From Paenirhizobium cremeum (GTDB lineage Bacteria > Pseudomonadota > Alphaproteobacteria > Rhizobiales > Rhizobiaceae), in assembly GCF_022884085.1 (NCBI RefSeq), contig NZ_JAGGCS010000006.1:163531-227530 (forward strand): a DNA stretch of 64,000 nt. The letters run 5' to 3'. A program made the position numbers and the translations under genes. The notes under the pieces are model-generated. The model was not told the DNA's origin. It made no database searches and was given only the letters and a program-made list of their open reading frames with translations. Positions 57,090-64,000 of this stretch are shown one piece after another; position 1 is the stretch's first letter; the number at the start of each line of letters is the position of its first letter.

Positions 57090-59114
57090 GTGAAGATTAG
57101 CGGCAAGGTTTATTCATTAGTTGGCATCCTGGGACTGGCGGCCATCGTCATAGCGGCGATGGGCATTTTCGTGACCGTTCAGTATGGAGCGAAATCCTAC
57201 GAGCTCAAGACGGTTTCCGATCGTGCCTATCTGGGCGAACGTCTGAACCGCATGGTGACCGCGGTGGTCATGGAGGCACGCGGCATCTATGCTGCGCCGA
57301 ATACTGAAAAGGCAGCCTCCTTCGGCAAGGGTCTCATGAAGAACCTGGACGAAATGGACAAGGTGATTGCCGAATGGCAGCCGCTGGTGCCGGCAGCTCA
57401 GAGGGCGACCTTCGATGCAATGGTCAGCCGTGCCAAGGAATTCCGCACCTTCCGATCCGAGACGGTGCGTCTCGGCACCGAGGTTTCGCCCGCCGCCGCG
57501 AACGAACAGGGCAACAACGAAGCGAACCGCGCGAACCGCAAGGCCTTCCAGGCGGAAATCGATGCTGTGGTCAATGCCGACAAGACCGAACTGCAGGCAT
57601 TGAGCAGCTCGCTTGCCTCCTTTCAGCAGCTGATGCTCATTCTGATCTCCGGTGTCACGTTTGTCGCTGTTGCCATTGGCGTCGGTTTCGGCATCCACAT
57701 CGGCGTCAATCATCTGAGCCGCCCTATCCGCAATGTTACCGCTGCCATGAAGAGGGTGGCCGAGGGCGACTTCTCCGCTGAGGTACCCTATAACGGCCGG
57801 CCCGATGAAATCGGTGAAATGGCCGCAACCGTCGAGGTGTTCAAGCAGAACGGCCTCGCTGTCCAGCGTCTGAACGCCCAGGAAGCCGCCATGCGGGCGA
57901 AGAGCGACGACCTGCAGTCCGGCATGTCCGTCGTGGTCGCTTCGGCCGCGGCCGGCGATTTCAGCAAGCGCATCGAGAAGGACTATCAGGACGCAAATCT
58001 CAACCAGTTTGCGGCCAATATCAACGACCTCCTGTCCTCCGTCGACTCGGGCGTTTCTGAGACCCGCCGCGTCATTGCCAGCCTTGCATCCGGGGATCTC
58101 ACCCAGTCGATGCGGGGCGAGTTCCGCGGCGCCTTCGCCGAACTCAAGACCAACGTCAACACGACCTTCGATCGCCTGCGCCAGACCATGATGGAGGTTC
58201 GCGGCAAGACCGATACGATCAACGGCAGCACCTATGAGCTGACGTCCGCGACCAATGATCTCGCCAAGCGTACCGAACAGCAGGCGGCGGCGCTCGAGGA
58301 GACTTCGGCGGCGCTCGACCAGATCACCGTCGTGGTCCGCGGTTCCAGCGAACGCGCCCAGGAAGCAAGCCGCATGGTAAGCGAGGCCAAGGAAAGCGCT
58401 GCCCAGTCCGCCATCGTCGTCAGCGACGCTGTCGAGGCCATGGGGCGCATCGAGCAGGCCTCGCGCGAGATCAGTCAGATCATCAACGTGATCGATGAGA
58501 TTGCCTTCCAGACCAACCTTCTGGCGCGTAACGACGGTGTCGAGGCCGCCCGCGCAGGCGAAGCCGGCAAGGGCTTTGCCGTCGTCGCCCAGGAAGTGCG
58601 CGAACTTGCCCAGCGTTCCGCCAATGCGGCCAAAGACATCAAGGCGCTCATCACCAAATCCGGCCAGGAAGTTGCCGGCGGTGTCTCTCTCGTCCAGCGT
58701 ACGGGCGAATCTCTCGCCGAGATCGAGACCCGGGTTCTGCAGATCAATGACCACATTCATTCGATCGCATCGGCGGCCAAGGAGCAGTCGACCGGCCTTG
58801 CCGAGGTTGCCACCGCCATGAACCAGATGGATCAGGTGACGCAACAGAATGCTGCGATGGTCGAGGAAACCTCTGCCGCCACGCACAAGCTCTCGGCCGA
58901 GGCCGACAACCTCGCGGCCCTGGTCGCCCGGTTCCGCACCGGCGAGGGGCATGCGCAGGCCTCGCCGGCGACGGTGGCCCGTGCCACGCAGCACAAGCCA
59001 GTGTCGTCTCCGGCCCGCCAGATGGTCGGTACGGTTGCCAGGGCCTTCGGCGGCGGTCGCGCAGCGACGGCCAGGGCCCCAGTTCAGGAAACCGAAAGCT
59101 GGGAAGAATTCTGA
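57090..59114 (+). CDS. methyl-accepting chemotaxis protein with altered hairpin tip
   Basis: Transmembrane chemoreceptor of 674 aa. TM1 is at about 7-29, a periplasmic four-helix-bundle-type domain at about 30-185, TM2 at about 186-210, then two HAMP units ([40 protein letters not shown]). The signalling hairpin tip reads [20 protein letters not shown] instead of the usual [15 protein letters not shown], giving R480 and D482. The rest of the hairpin is intact, and the C-terminus ESWEEF has a WxxF CheR/CheB tether. The start is GTG at 57090 with GGGAGAGG upstream. Ligand unknown. Confidence 0.9.
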   Translation: MKISGKVYSLVGILGLAAIVIAAMGIFVTVQYGAKSYELKTVSDRAYLGERLNRMVTAVVMEARGIYAAPNTEKAASFGKGLMKNLDEMDKVIAEWQPLVPAAQRATFDAMVSRAKEFRTFRSETVRLGTEVSPAAANEQGNNEANRANRKAFQAEIDAVVNADKTELQALSSSLASFQQLMLILISGVTFVAVAIGVGFGIHIGVNHLSRPIRNVTAAMKRVAEGDFSAEVPYNGRPDEIGEMAATVEVFKQNGLAVQRLNAQEAAMRAKSDDLQSGMSVVVASAAAGDFSKRIEKDYQDANLNQFAANINDLLSSVDSGVSETRRVIASLASGDLTQSMRGEFRGAFAELKTNVNTTFDRLRQTMMEVRGKTDTINGSTYELTSATNDLAKRTEQQAAALEETSAALDQITVVVRGSSERAQEASRMVSEAKESAAQSAIVVSDAVEAMGRIEQASREISQIINVIDEIAFQTNLLARNDGVEAARAGEAGKGFAVVAQEVRELAQRSANAAKDIKALITKSGQEVAGGVSLVQRTGESLAEIETRVLQINDHIHSIASAAKEQSTGLAEVATAMNQMDQVTQQNAAMVEETSAATHKLSAEADNLAALVARFRTGEGHAQASPATVARATQHKPVSSPARQMVGTVARAFGGGRAATARAPVQETESWEEF

Positions 59115-59143
59115 GCGATACCCGATCGCTGCCCAGAGATATC

Positions 59144-59169
59144 GGCCCCGGACTATTCCGGGGCCTTTT
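59144..59169 (+). terminator. rho-independent terminator after chemoreceptor
   Basis: GGCCCCGG (59144-59151), loop ACTATT, CCGGGGCC (59158-59165), followed by TTTT. Confidence 0.85.
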
Positions 59170-59291
59170 CATTCGCCTTGGCTGTGATTTGCCAGTATTG
59201 GCCAAGTCCGGTTCGCTCGTTTATGATGGCAAGTCTGAATGAGCGATTTGCACCCGATGCGCCGCTGGAGGCGGCGGTCCGGAGATGTGGA

Positions 59292-60776
59292 ATGTTGGAG
59301 CACGAAGGGGCCGAAACGAACGCGGAGGGCGGCGGCATCGCAGCGCGGCCGCGCTGGGTGCGGGGCCTTTCCGGCAAGCTGCTCTGGTTGACAGTCAGTT
59401 TCGTCATGCTTGCGGAGGTGCTGATCTTTGTGCCCTCGGTTGCCAACATGCGACTGCGCTGGCTGCAGGATCGCCTGAACACTGCGGCCGCGGCCGCCGT
59501 CGTGATCGATGGTCTCCAGCCGCTCGAACTTCCGCGCACCGTCCAGGACGATACCCTCCTCGCCACCGGTACGAAAGCGATCGTGCTGCGCAAGGAAGGC
59601 ACCTCGCGGCTGCTCGTGGTCGATAACATGCCACCAGAGGTCGATGCCAAGTTCGACCTTGCCAGCGTGACGACCCTGCAATCGATCAGCGATGCACTCT
59701 ATACACTTGCGCTGGGTGGCGATCGAATCGTGCGCGTCTACGGCCCGGTCGGAGACACCGGCACCGTCGTCGAGATGGTGATGCAGGAGAAAAGCCTGCG
59801 CAATGCGATGATAGCCTATGCTCGCAGCGTTTTCACCGTCTCGCTGCTGATTTCCGTATTCACGGCGCTTTTGATGTATCTCGCCATCAATCGCATGATG
59901 ATCCGGCCGGTACGACAGCTGACGAACAGCATGCAGGCCTTCGCGGAACAGCCGGAGGATCCGGCGCGTGTGCTGGTGCCGGCACCCGGCGATGATGAGG
60001 TCGCCATCGCCGGGCGTCACCTGTCGATGATGCAGCAGCAGTTGCAGAAGACGCTGAAGCAGCAGAAGAACCTTGCGGATCTCGGCCTCGCGGTCTCGAA
60101 GATCAATCACGACATGCGCAACATTCTCGCCTCGGCGCAATTGATGTCGGACCGGCTGGTCGACGTCGAGGACCCCATGGTGAAGAGCTTTGCGCCGAAG
60201 CTTCTGCGCACCATCGACCGTGCTGTCGGCTATACGAGCGAGGTTCTCGCTTATGGCCAGGCTTCGGAGGCCGCGCCGCGCCGCCGCCGCTTCCGTCTCG
60301 CTGAACTCAGCCAGGAAGTGCGGGATATCCTCGCGCTCGATTCCGACAGCGGCATTGAGTTTGTCGATCTGGTGGGGCCTGACATCGAGGTCGACGGGGA
60401 TAGCGAGCAGCTGTTTCGTGTGGTTCATAATATCTGCCGCAACGCGGTTCAGGCGCTGACGAACCATGGGGCCGATGATCCGGATGCCCTGCGTCGAATC
60501 ACCGTTTCCGCCCAGCGCGTGGGCAGTGTCGTCGCGATTGCCATCGATGACACCGGTCCGGGCATGGCGCGCAAGGCGCGGGAAAACCTCTTCGCAGCCT
60601 TTCGAGGCTCCGCTCGTTCCGGCGGCACGGGGCTTGGTCTGGCCATTGCCCGTGAACTCGTGCTCGCTCATGGGGGAACGATTGCCCTTGTGGAAAAACC
60701 CGGGCCAGGGACGCTTTTCCGCATCGAAATCCCGGATCGCCCTGTGGCGCTTGACGATTGGCGGGTTCGGGCGTGA
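59292..60776 (+). CDS. sensor histidine kinase
   Basis: Membrane sensor kinase of 494 aa. TM1 is at about 29-51, a periplasmic sensor of ~125 residues follows, TM2 is at about 180-203, then HAMP. The phospho-acceptor region is VSKINHDMRNILASAQLMSD with H273. N box NICRNAVQAL, G1 DDTGPGMARKARE and G2 SGGTGLGLAIARELVLAHGG form the ATPase. I start at the ATG at 59292 because GGAG lies seven bases upstream; in-frame starts at 59223 and 59178 would add 23 or 38 residues. No response regulator gene is adjacent, so it is an orphan within this window. Confidence 0.88.
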   Translation: MLEHEGAETNAEGGGIAARPRWVRGLSGKLLWLTVSFVMLAEVLIFVPSVANMRLRWLQDRLNTAAAAAVVIDGLQPLELPRTVQDDTLLATGTKAIVLRKEGTSRLLVVDNMPPEVDAKFDLASVTTLQSISDALYTLALGGDRIVRVYGPVGDTGTVVEMVMQEKSLRNAMIAYARSVFTVSLLISVFTALLMYLAINRMMIRPVRQLTNSMQAFAEQPEDPARVLVPAPGDDEVAIAGRHLSMMQQQLQKTLKQQKNLADLGLAVSKINHDMRNILASAQLMSDRLVDVEDPMVKSFAPKLLRTIDRAVGYTSEVLAYGQASEAAPRRRRFRLAELSQEVRDILALDSDSGIEFVDLVGPDIEVDGDSEQLFRVVHNICRNAVQALTNHGADDPDALRRITVSAQRVGSVVAIAIDDTGPGMARKARENLFAAFRGSARSGGTGLGLAIARELVLAHGGTIALVEKPGPGTLFRIEIPDRPVALDDWRVRA

Positions 60777-60846
60777 TCGGGAAATTCCGCGATTTCAGCG
60801 GGCCGATCAGCTTGTTACAGCAAAATGACTTTTTTTCCGAAAGGCG

Positions 60847-60873
60847 CTTGCATTCCTGCGCGGCACGCTTTAG
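60847..60873 (+). promoter_or_regulatory. weak promoter candidate for tRNA-Arg
   Basis: TTGCAT (60847-60852) and TTTAGA (60868-60873) with a 15-base spacer, 38 bases before the tRNA. The spacer is shorter than usual, so this is tentative. Confidence 0.3.
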
Positions 60874-60911
60874 AGGATCGCCACGCAGCCGGTGACACAC
60901 CGGCGAGGCAA

Positions 60912-60988
60912 GCACCCGTAGCTCAGCTGGATAGAGCACCAGACTACGAATCTGGGGGTCAGGAGTTCGAATCTCTTCGGGTGCGCCA
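60912..60988 (+). tRNA. tRNA-Arg (anticodon ACG)
   Basis: A 77-base cloverleaf including the encoded CCA end. Acceptor arms GCACCCG and CGGGTGC pair fully, the D arm is GCTC...GAGC, the anticodon arm is CCAGA-CTACGAA-TCTGG with anticodon ACG (expected to be edited to ICG), and the T arm is AGGAG-TTCGAAT-CTCTT. The discriminator base is G. It reads CGU, CGC and CGA codons. Confidence 0.97.
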
Positions 60989-61114
60989 TTTCTTTCCATA
61001 TATTCTTTCCTTCTCGTGGCCTCGAACGACTCGTCGCTGACATCTCGTGTGTTGGCTGCTGAGAGTATCGCCCGCATGTCCCCATCGCATCTCATGGTCG
61101 ACTCGCGCCCAGAA

Positions 61115-61135
61115 GATATGCGCTGATTGCATATC
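61115..61135. promoter_or_regulatory. inverted repeat upstream of the CoA-transferase gene
   Basis: GATATGC (61115-61121) and GCATATC (61129-61135) are perfect inverted copies with a seven-base spacer, 120 bases before the start of the CoA-transferase gene. It may be a regulator-binding dyad. The rest of the 267-base gap (60989-61255) shows nothing I can name. Confidence 0.35.
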
Positions 61136-61255
61136 AGATCTGCTGCCGATGAGACTGAAGGATGATTGCGTCCGTGGCGGGCTGGCCGGTAAGCCATTGG
61201 CCACTCGCCTCGCTGTCAGGCGCCCGTAAAGTTATTCCATCGATAAGGACGAGAG

Positions 61256-62749
61256 ATGTTGCGCGACCGGATCCGATACAAGCCCTTGCTTGACCGCGTG
61301 GTGAGCGCCGAACAGGCCGCAAGCTTCATCAAGGACGGCATGACTGTCGGCATGAGTGGCTTCACGCGTGCGGGCGAAGCGAAGGCGGTGCCGCTGGCTC
61401 TGGCCGAGCGCGCGAAGAAGGATCCGTTGAAGATCACGCTGATGACCGGGGCCTCGCTGGGCAACGATCTGGACAAGACCCTGGCGGAGGCTCATGTGCT
61501 CGCCCGCCGCATTCCGTTCCAGTCCGATCCCGGCCTGCGCAAGGCGATCAACGCCGGCGAGGTCATGTTCATCGACCAGCATCTTTCCGAAACGGTCGAG
61601 CAGTTGCGGACCAGCCAGATCAAGCCGGTCGATATCGCTGTGATCGAGGCCGTCGCCATCACCGAGCACGGTGGCATCGTGCCGACCACGTCCGTCGGAA
61701 ATTCGGCAAGTTTTGCGATTCTTGCGGACAAGGTCATCGTCGAGCTCAATCTCTCCCAGCCGGTGACGCTGGAAGGTCTTCACGACATCTATATTCCGAC
61801 CCGCCGACCCGCCCGCATGCCGATCCCGGTAGTCACGCCGGAAGCCCGCGTGGGACTGCCCTTCATTCCGATTCCGCCGGAAAAGATCGTCGGGATCGTC
61901 GTGTCGGAGAAGCTCGACAGTTCCGCGACCATCCAGTCGCCGGATGTCGAAACCAGGGCCATTGCCGGACACCTCACGGATTTCCTGCTGAACGAAGTGA
62001 AGCAAGGGCGCATGGGCTACGAACTGCAGCCGCTGCAGGCCGGTATCGGCACCATCGCCAATGCCGTTCTGCACGGCTTCATCGATACGCCCTTCCATGA
62101 CCTGAAGATGTATTCGGAAGTGCTGCAGGATTCGACTTTCGAACTTTTTGATGCAGGCAAGCTCACCTTTGCTTCGGGTTCATCGATCACCTTGTCGGCC
62201 GGCATGTATCAGAAGGTGCTGCCGCGCCTTGCCGAATACAAACATCGCCTGATCCTGCGGCCGCAGGAGATCAGCAACCATCCGGAGGTTATCCGGCGTC
62301 TCGGCCTGATCTGTATCAACACTGCGCTCGAATTCGACATCTACGGCAATGTCAACTCGACCCATGTGGGCGGCACCCACATGATGAACGGGATCGGCGG
62401 GTCGGGCGATTTCGCGCGAAACGGCTTCATGTCGATCTTCGTGACCAAATCGGTTGCCAAGAACGGTGCCATTTCCTCCGTCGTGCCGATGGTAAGCCAC
62501 GTCGATCACACCGAACACGATGTCGACGTGCTGGTAACAGAGGTCGGCCTTGCGGACCTGCGCGGTCTCGCTCCGCGCGAGCGTGCCGCGGTCATCATCG
62601 CCAACTGTGTCGAACCGAGCTACCGCGATGCCCTGCAGGATTACTTCGACCGCGCGGTGAAGCGCGGCGGCCAGACGCCTCACGTCATCGAGGAGGCGCT
62701 GTCCTGGCATGTGAACCTGCGTGAGAAAGGCACCATGCGGCCCGCCTGA
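61256..62749 (+). CDS. acetyl-CoA hydrolase/succinyl-CoA:acetate CoA-transferase family protein
   Basis: Class I CoA-transferase of 497 aa. The segments KMYSEVLQDSTFELFDAGKL (about 284-303, with E288 at the place of the catalytic Glu of AarC) and FDIYGNVNSTHVGGTHMMNG (about 360-379) followed by IGGSGDFARNGFM are typical of succinyl-CoA:acetate CoA-transferases (AarC/SCACT). It would interconvert acetyl-CoA and succinyl-CoA with free acids, feeding acetate to the TCA cycle. Acetyl-CoA hydrolase activity is the common automatic annotation. GGACGAG precedes the ATG. It stands alone after the tRNA. Confidence 0.9.
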   Translation: MLRDRIRYKPLLDRVVSAEQAASFIKDGMTVGMSGFTRAGEAKAVPLALAERAKKDPLKITLMTGASLGNDLDKTLAEAHVLARRIPFQSDPGLRKAINAGEVMFIDQHLSETVEQLRTSQIKPVDIAVIEAVAITEHGGIVPTTSVGNSASFAILADKVIVELNLSQPVTLEGLHDIYIPTRRPARMPIPVVTPEARVGLPFIPIPPEKIVGIVVSEKLDSSATIQSPDVETRAIAGHLTDFLLNEVKQGRMGYELQPLQAGIGTIANAVLHGFIDTPFHDLKMYSEVLQDSTFELFDAGKLTFASGSSITLSAGMYQKVLPRLAEYKHRLILRPQEISNHPEVIRRLGLICINTALEFDIYGNVNSTHVGGTHMMNGIGGSGDFARNGFMSIFVTKSVAKNGAISSVVPMVSHVDHTEHDVDVLVTEVGLADLRGLAPRERAAVIIANCVEPSYRDALQDYFDRAVKRGGQTPHVIEEALSWHVNLREKGTMRPA

Positions 62750-62755
62750 GGCGGG
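62741..62755. terminator. short hairpin at the end of the CoA-transferase gene
   Basis: CCCGCC (62741-62746), TGA, GGCGGG (62750-62755); the loop is the stop codon itself and the hairpin sits between two convergent genes. No thymine run, so termination is uncertain. Confidence 0.35.
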
Positions 62756-63058
62756 TCACACGGCGCAATAGGTTCCGTAAAGAGCCGTAATCACGTTGCG
62801 CGCCGGTTCGCTCTCTATCCGGTACCAGATGGTCTGGCCATCCCTGCGACCGGCGATGATCTTGTCGCGGCGCAGGAGCGCCAGATGCTGCGACACGGTC
62901 GAATCCCGGATACCGAGAAATTCGGCGAGCTGCCCGACAGAGCGTTCGCCATCCACCAGTTGGCAAAGGATCAGCAGCCGGTGACGGTTGGCCAGCGCCT
63001 TGAGCAGTTCGCTGGCGTCGTCGGCCGCAGTTTGCATGGAATCGGGGTCAATTTTCAT
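62756..63058 (-). CDS. ArsR-family regulator, BigR/SqrR-like persulfide sensor candidate
   Basis: Winged-helix repressor of 100 aa. The recognition helix region is VGQLAEFLGIRDSTVSQHLA (41-60), followed by the wing RRDGQTIWYRI. Only two cysteines exist, C32 (LLILCQLV) and C98 (YGTYCAV), 66 residues apart. That is the spacing of the redox pair in SqrR (C41/C107) and BigR (C42/C108), which form a persulfide or disulfide bridge on sulfide/oxidant exposure. Metal-binding ArsR motifs (ELCVCDL) are absent. It is divergent from trxC, the likely target. Confidence 0.82.
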   Translation of the reverse strand: MKIDPDSMQTAADDASELLKALANRHRLLILCQLVDGERSVGQLAEFLGIRDSTVSQHLALLRRDKIIAGRRDGQTIWYRIESEPARNVITALYGTYCAV

Positions 63059-63065
63059 TGTTGCG

Positions 63066-63090
63066 TATCTACGTTAGAATGAATATATTG
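63066..63090. promoter_or_regulatory. A+T-rich dyad between arsR-type gene and trxC, operator candidate
   Basis: The intergenic region holds TCTA-CGT-TAGA (63068-63078) followed by the A+T-rich GAATGAATATATTG. It lies 8-32 bases upstream of the repressor gene and about 55-75 before trxC, a fitting place for an operator controlling both. Confidence 0.35.
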
Positions 63091-63142
63091 TCAAGTGACC
63101 CACCCCGCCAGCATGGGGTTTGAAATCGCGGAGAATTGCAAG

Positions 63143-63589
63143 ATGTCCGACGAGCTAAAAATCGTTTGTCCGCAATGTTCTGCCGTCAATCGGCTGTCAT
63201 CGGCGCGTCCGGCTGCAGAGGCGCGTTGCGGCAAATGCGGGCACGCGCTGTTCGCGGGGCATCCCGTGGAGGCGAATGGCGTCACTTTTGAAAAACACAC
63301 GAGCCGGAACGACATCCCGGTGCTGGTCGACGTCTGGGCACCCTGGTGCGGTCCCTGCCGCATGATGGCACCGGCCTTCGCGGAGGCAGCGGCGACTCTT
63401 GAGCCTTCCGTACGCCTTTTGAAGCTCAATTCGGATGCAGAGCCCCAGGTGAGCGCAGGCCTCGGCATCCGTGGCATTCCGACCATGCTGCTTTTTCGCG
63501 GCGGACGGGAAATCGGCCGCGTGTCTGGTGCAATGACCGCCCGCCAGATCGTCGACTGGACGAAGGGGACCCTCGGCGGCGCTGCCTGA
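63143..63589 (+). CDS. trxC: thioredoxin 2 (zinc-finger thioredoxin TrxC)
   Basis: Cytoplasmic thioredoxin of 148 aa with an N-terminal zinc finger: C9-x2-C12 (IVCPQCSAVNR) and C29-x2-C32 (ARCGKCGHALF). The thioredoxin domain has the active site WCGPC (68-72) in VDVWAPWCGPCRMMAP, and the cis-proline in RGIPTMLLF. TrxC forms are linked to oxidative stress. I start at the ATG at 63143; the frame is open 16 codons upstream. Divergent from a thiol-sensing ArsR-type regulator, which suggests redox or persulfide control. Confidence 0.92.
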   Translation: MSDELKIVCPQCSAVNRLSSARPAAEARCGKCGHALFAGHPVEANGVTFEKHTSRNDIPVLVDVWAPWCGPCRMMAPAFAEAAATLEPSVRLLKLNSDAEPQVSAGLGIRGIPTMLLFRGGREIGRVSGAMTARQIVDWTKGTLGGAA

Positions 63590-63687
63590 CCGCCCGATCC
63601 AGAGGGAGTATGGGGACTGGAAACCGGCCTTGAAGCCCGCTAAAACTAAAGCCGCTGCTTGCGTCTTGCGTTGGAGGGCTGCCGTCC

Positions 63688-64000
63688 TTGACATCCGTCG
63701 AACTTGATACCGGAGTTCGAATTGCTCTCCTTCGCCGAGTTGGCTTGATCGTCCGTGGCCTTTGCGCCCTTTCGGTCGTCGTTCCGGTGCTTGCAGCCTG
63801 TGCCGGCCGGCCGATCGGCGTCATGGAGCCGGTCGGAAAGATCGCCGATGGAGCGACCCGAGTGGACCTGATTGCCGCGACCACCCGTGCGCCCGCAGCC
63901 GACAAGGCGATCCTCTTTACCGGGGAGCGCGGCACGGGCCTGATGATCGATGCGGTCACAATTTCCATTCCACCCGATGACAAACGGACCGTCGGCCAGG
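63688..64000 (+). CDS. lipoprotein alpha/beta hydrolase (DUF900-like), partial at window end
   Basis: The first ~104 residues of a gene that continues past the window. After a start (TTG at 63688 with GGAGGG upstream; other starts are possible) comes a hydrophobic segment ending in the lipobox-like VLAACAG, then TRVDLIAATTRAPA, LFTGERGTGLMIDAVTISIP and PDDKRTVGQ. This opening is typical of rhizobial DUF900 esterase/lipase-like proteins; the catalytic part is outside the window. Export and lipid anchoring are inferred from the lipobox. Confidence 0.65.
   Translation, partial: MTSVELDTGVRIALLRRVGLIVRGLCALSVVVPVLAACAGRPIGVMEPVGKIADGATRVDLIAATTRAPAADKAILFTGERGTGLMIDAVTISIPPDDKRTVGQ

Noticed and set aside
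57117-58994. 625-codon open frame on - opposite the chemoreceptor
   Set aside because: Mirror of the chemoreceptor coding sequence; similar long antisense frames lie opposite the other chemoreceptors, and none shows its own ribosome-binding site or recognisable domain.
63426-63983. 185-codon open frame on - at the right edge
   Set aside because: Antisense to trxC and the lipoprotein hydrolase; Ser/Arg-rich with no domain, as typical for shadow frames.
1-64000. insertion sequences, prophage genes, CRISPR arrays
   Set aside because: I found no transposase, integrase or phage structural gene and no regularly spaced repeat. The only repeated DNA of note is the duplicated argB-ysxC interval and the homologous chemoreceptor domains.

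Overview
This window is a gene-dense piece (about 60% G+C by eye) of a chromosome from the family Rhizobiaceae (Rhizobium/Agrobacterium/Sinorhizobium relatives). The assignment rests on gene content and order: lspA-olsB-LysR-malic enzyme-mutS-glnD-murJ, then miaB-phoH-ybeY-corC-lnt-praR-metK-trmB, def-fmt-truA, dapE-dapD, and argB...ysxC-yidC-rnpA-rpmH. Other alphaproteobacterial markers are an ornithine-lipid acyltransferase, a Mur-type Fur protein without a cysteine zinc site, PraR upstream of metK, DUF1150 next to an Hsp20, and several chemoreceptors. Most of the window is core genome. I see no insertion sequence, prophage, CRISPR array or rRNA.

Layout. 0-5 kb: two RNA methyltransferases, signal peptidase II, the ornithine-lipid gene olsB behind a Pho-box-like repeat, a small DUF1127-like protein and a LysR regulator. 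5-15 kb: malic enzyme, mismatch repair (mutS), PII uridylyltransferase (glnD), lipid II flippase (murJ) and a small M15-type peptidase. 15-24.8 kb: VOC protein, trpS, universal stress protein, Nfu, tsaB, rimI, Fur/Mur, plsC, miaB, phoH, ybeY and a CorC-like protein, mostly on + and closely packed. 24.8-29.2 kb: lnt, praR, metK (with a palindromic operator candidate) and trmB. 29.2-39.3 kb: heat-shock pair, nucleoside hydrolase, Cache-type chemoreceptor, ribokinase, RmuC and two adjacent globin-coupled chemoreceptors. 39.4-49.2 kb: def-fmt-truA, the dapE and dapD loci each with an uncharacterised membrane protein, LOG protein, EF-hand protein, pyrimidine nucleotidase, EamA transporter and ogt. 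49.2-56.6 kb: argB, an ECF sigma/RskA-type anti-sigma/fasciclin module, its decayed duplicate, then ysxC-yidC-rnpA-rpmH. 57-64 kb: a chemoreceptor with an altered hairpin tip, a sensor kinase, tRNA-Arg(ACG), a CoA-transferase, a BigR/SqrR-like ArsR regulator divergent from trxC, and the start of a lipoprotein hydrolase.

The most unusual region is 50.2-53.5 kb. Between argB and ysxC, which I expect to be neighbours in relatives, sits an ECF sigma factor, an RskA-like anti-sigma factor and a secreted FAS1 protein. This parallels the mycobacterial SigK-RskA-MPT70/83 system. To its right lies, in order, a remnant of the ysxC 3' end, a remnant of the argB 5' end, a broken remnant of the sigma gene and a second intact anti-sigma gene. 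This is the order expected from a tandem duplication of the argB-ysxC interval followed by loss of the second sigma gene, leaving an orphan anti-sigma factor.

Many genes serve translation and RNA maturation (two rRNA/tRNA methyltransferases, trpS, tsaB, rimI, miaB, ybeY, trmB, def, fmt, truA, rnpA, rpmH) or the envelope (lspA, olsB, murJ, plsC, lnt, yidC, dapD/E). Gene starts were chosen by hand from Shine-Dalgarno-like sequences and family lengths; where I moved a start, the entry says so.
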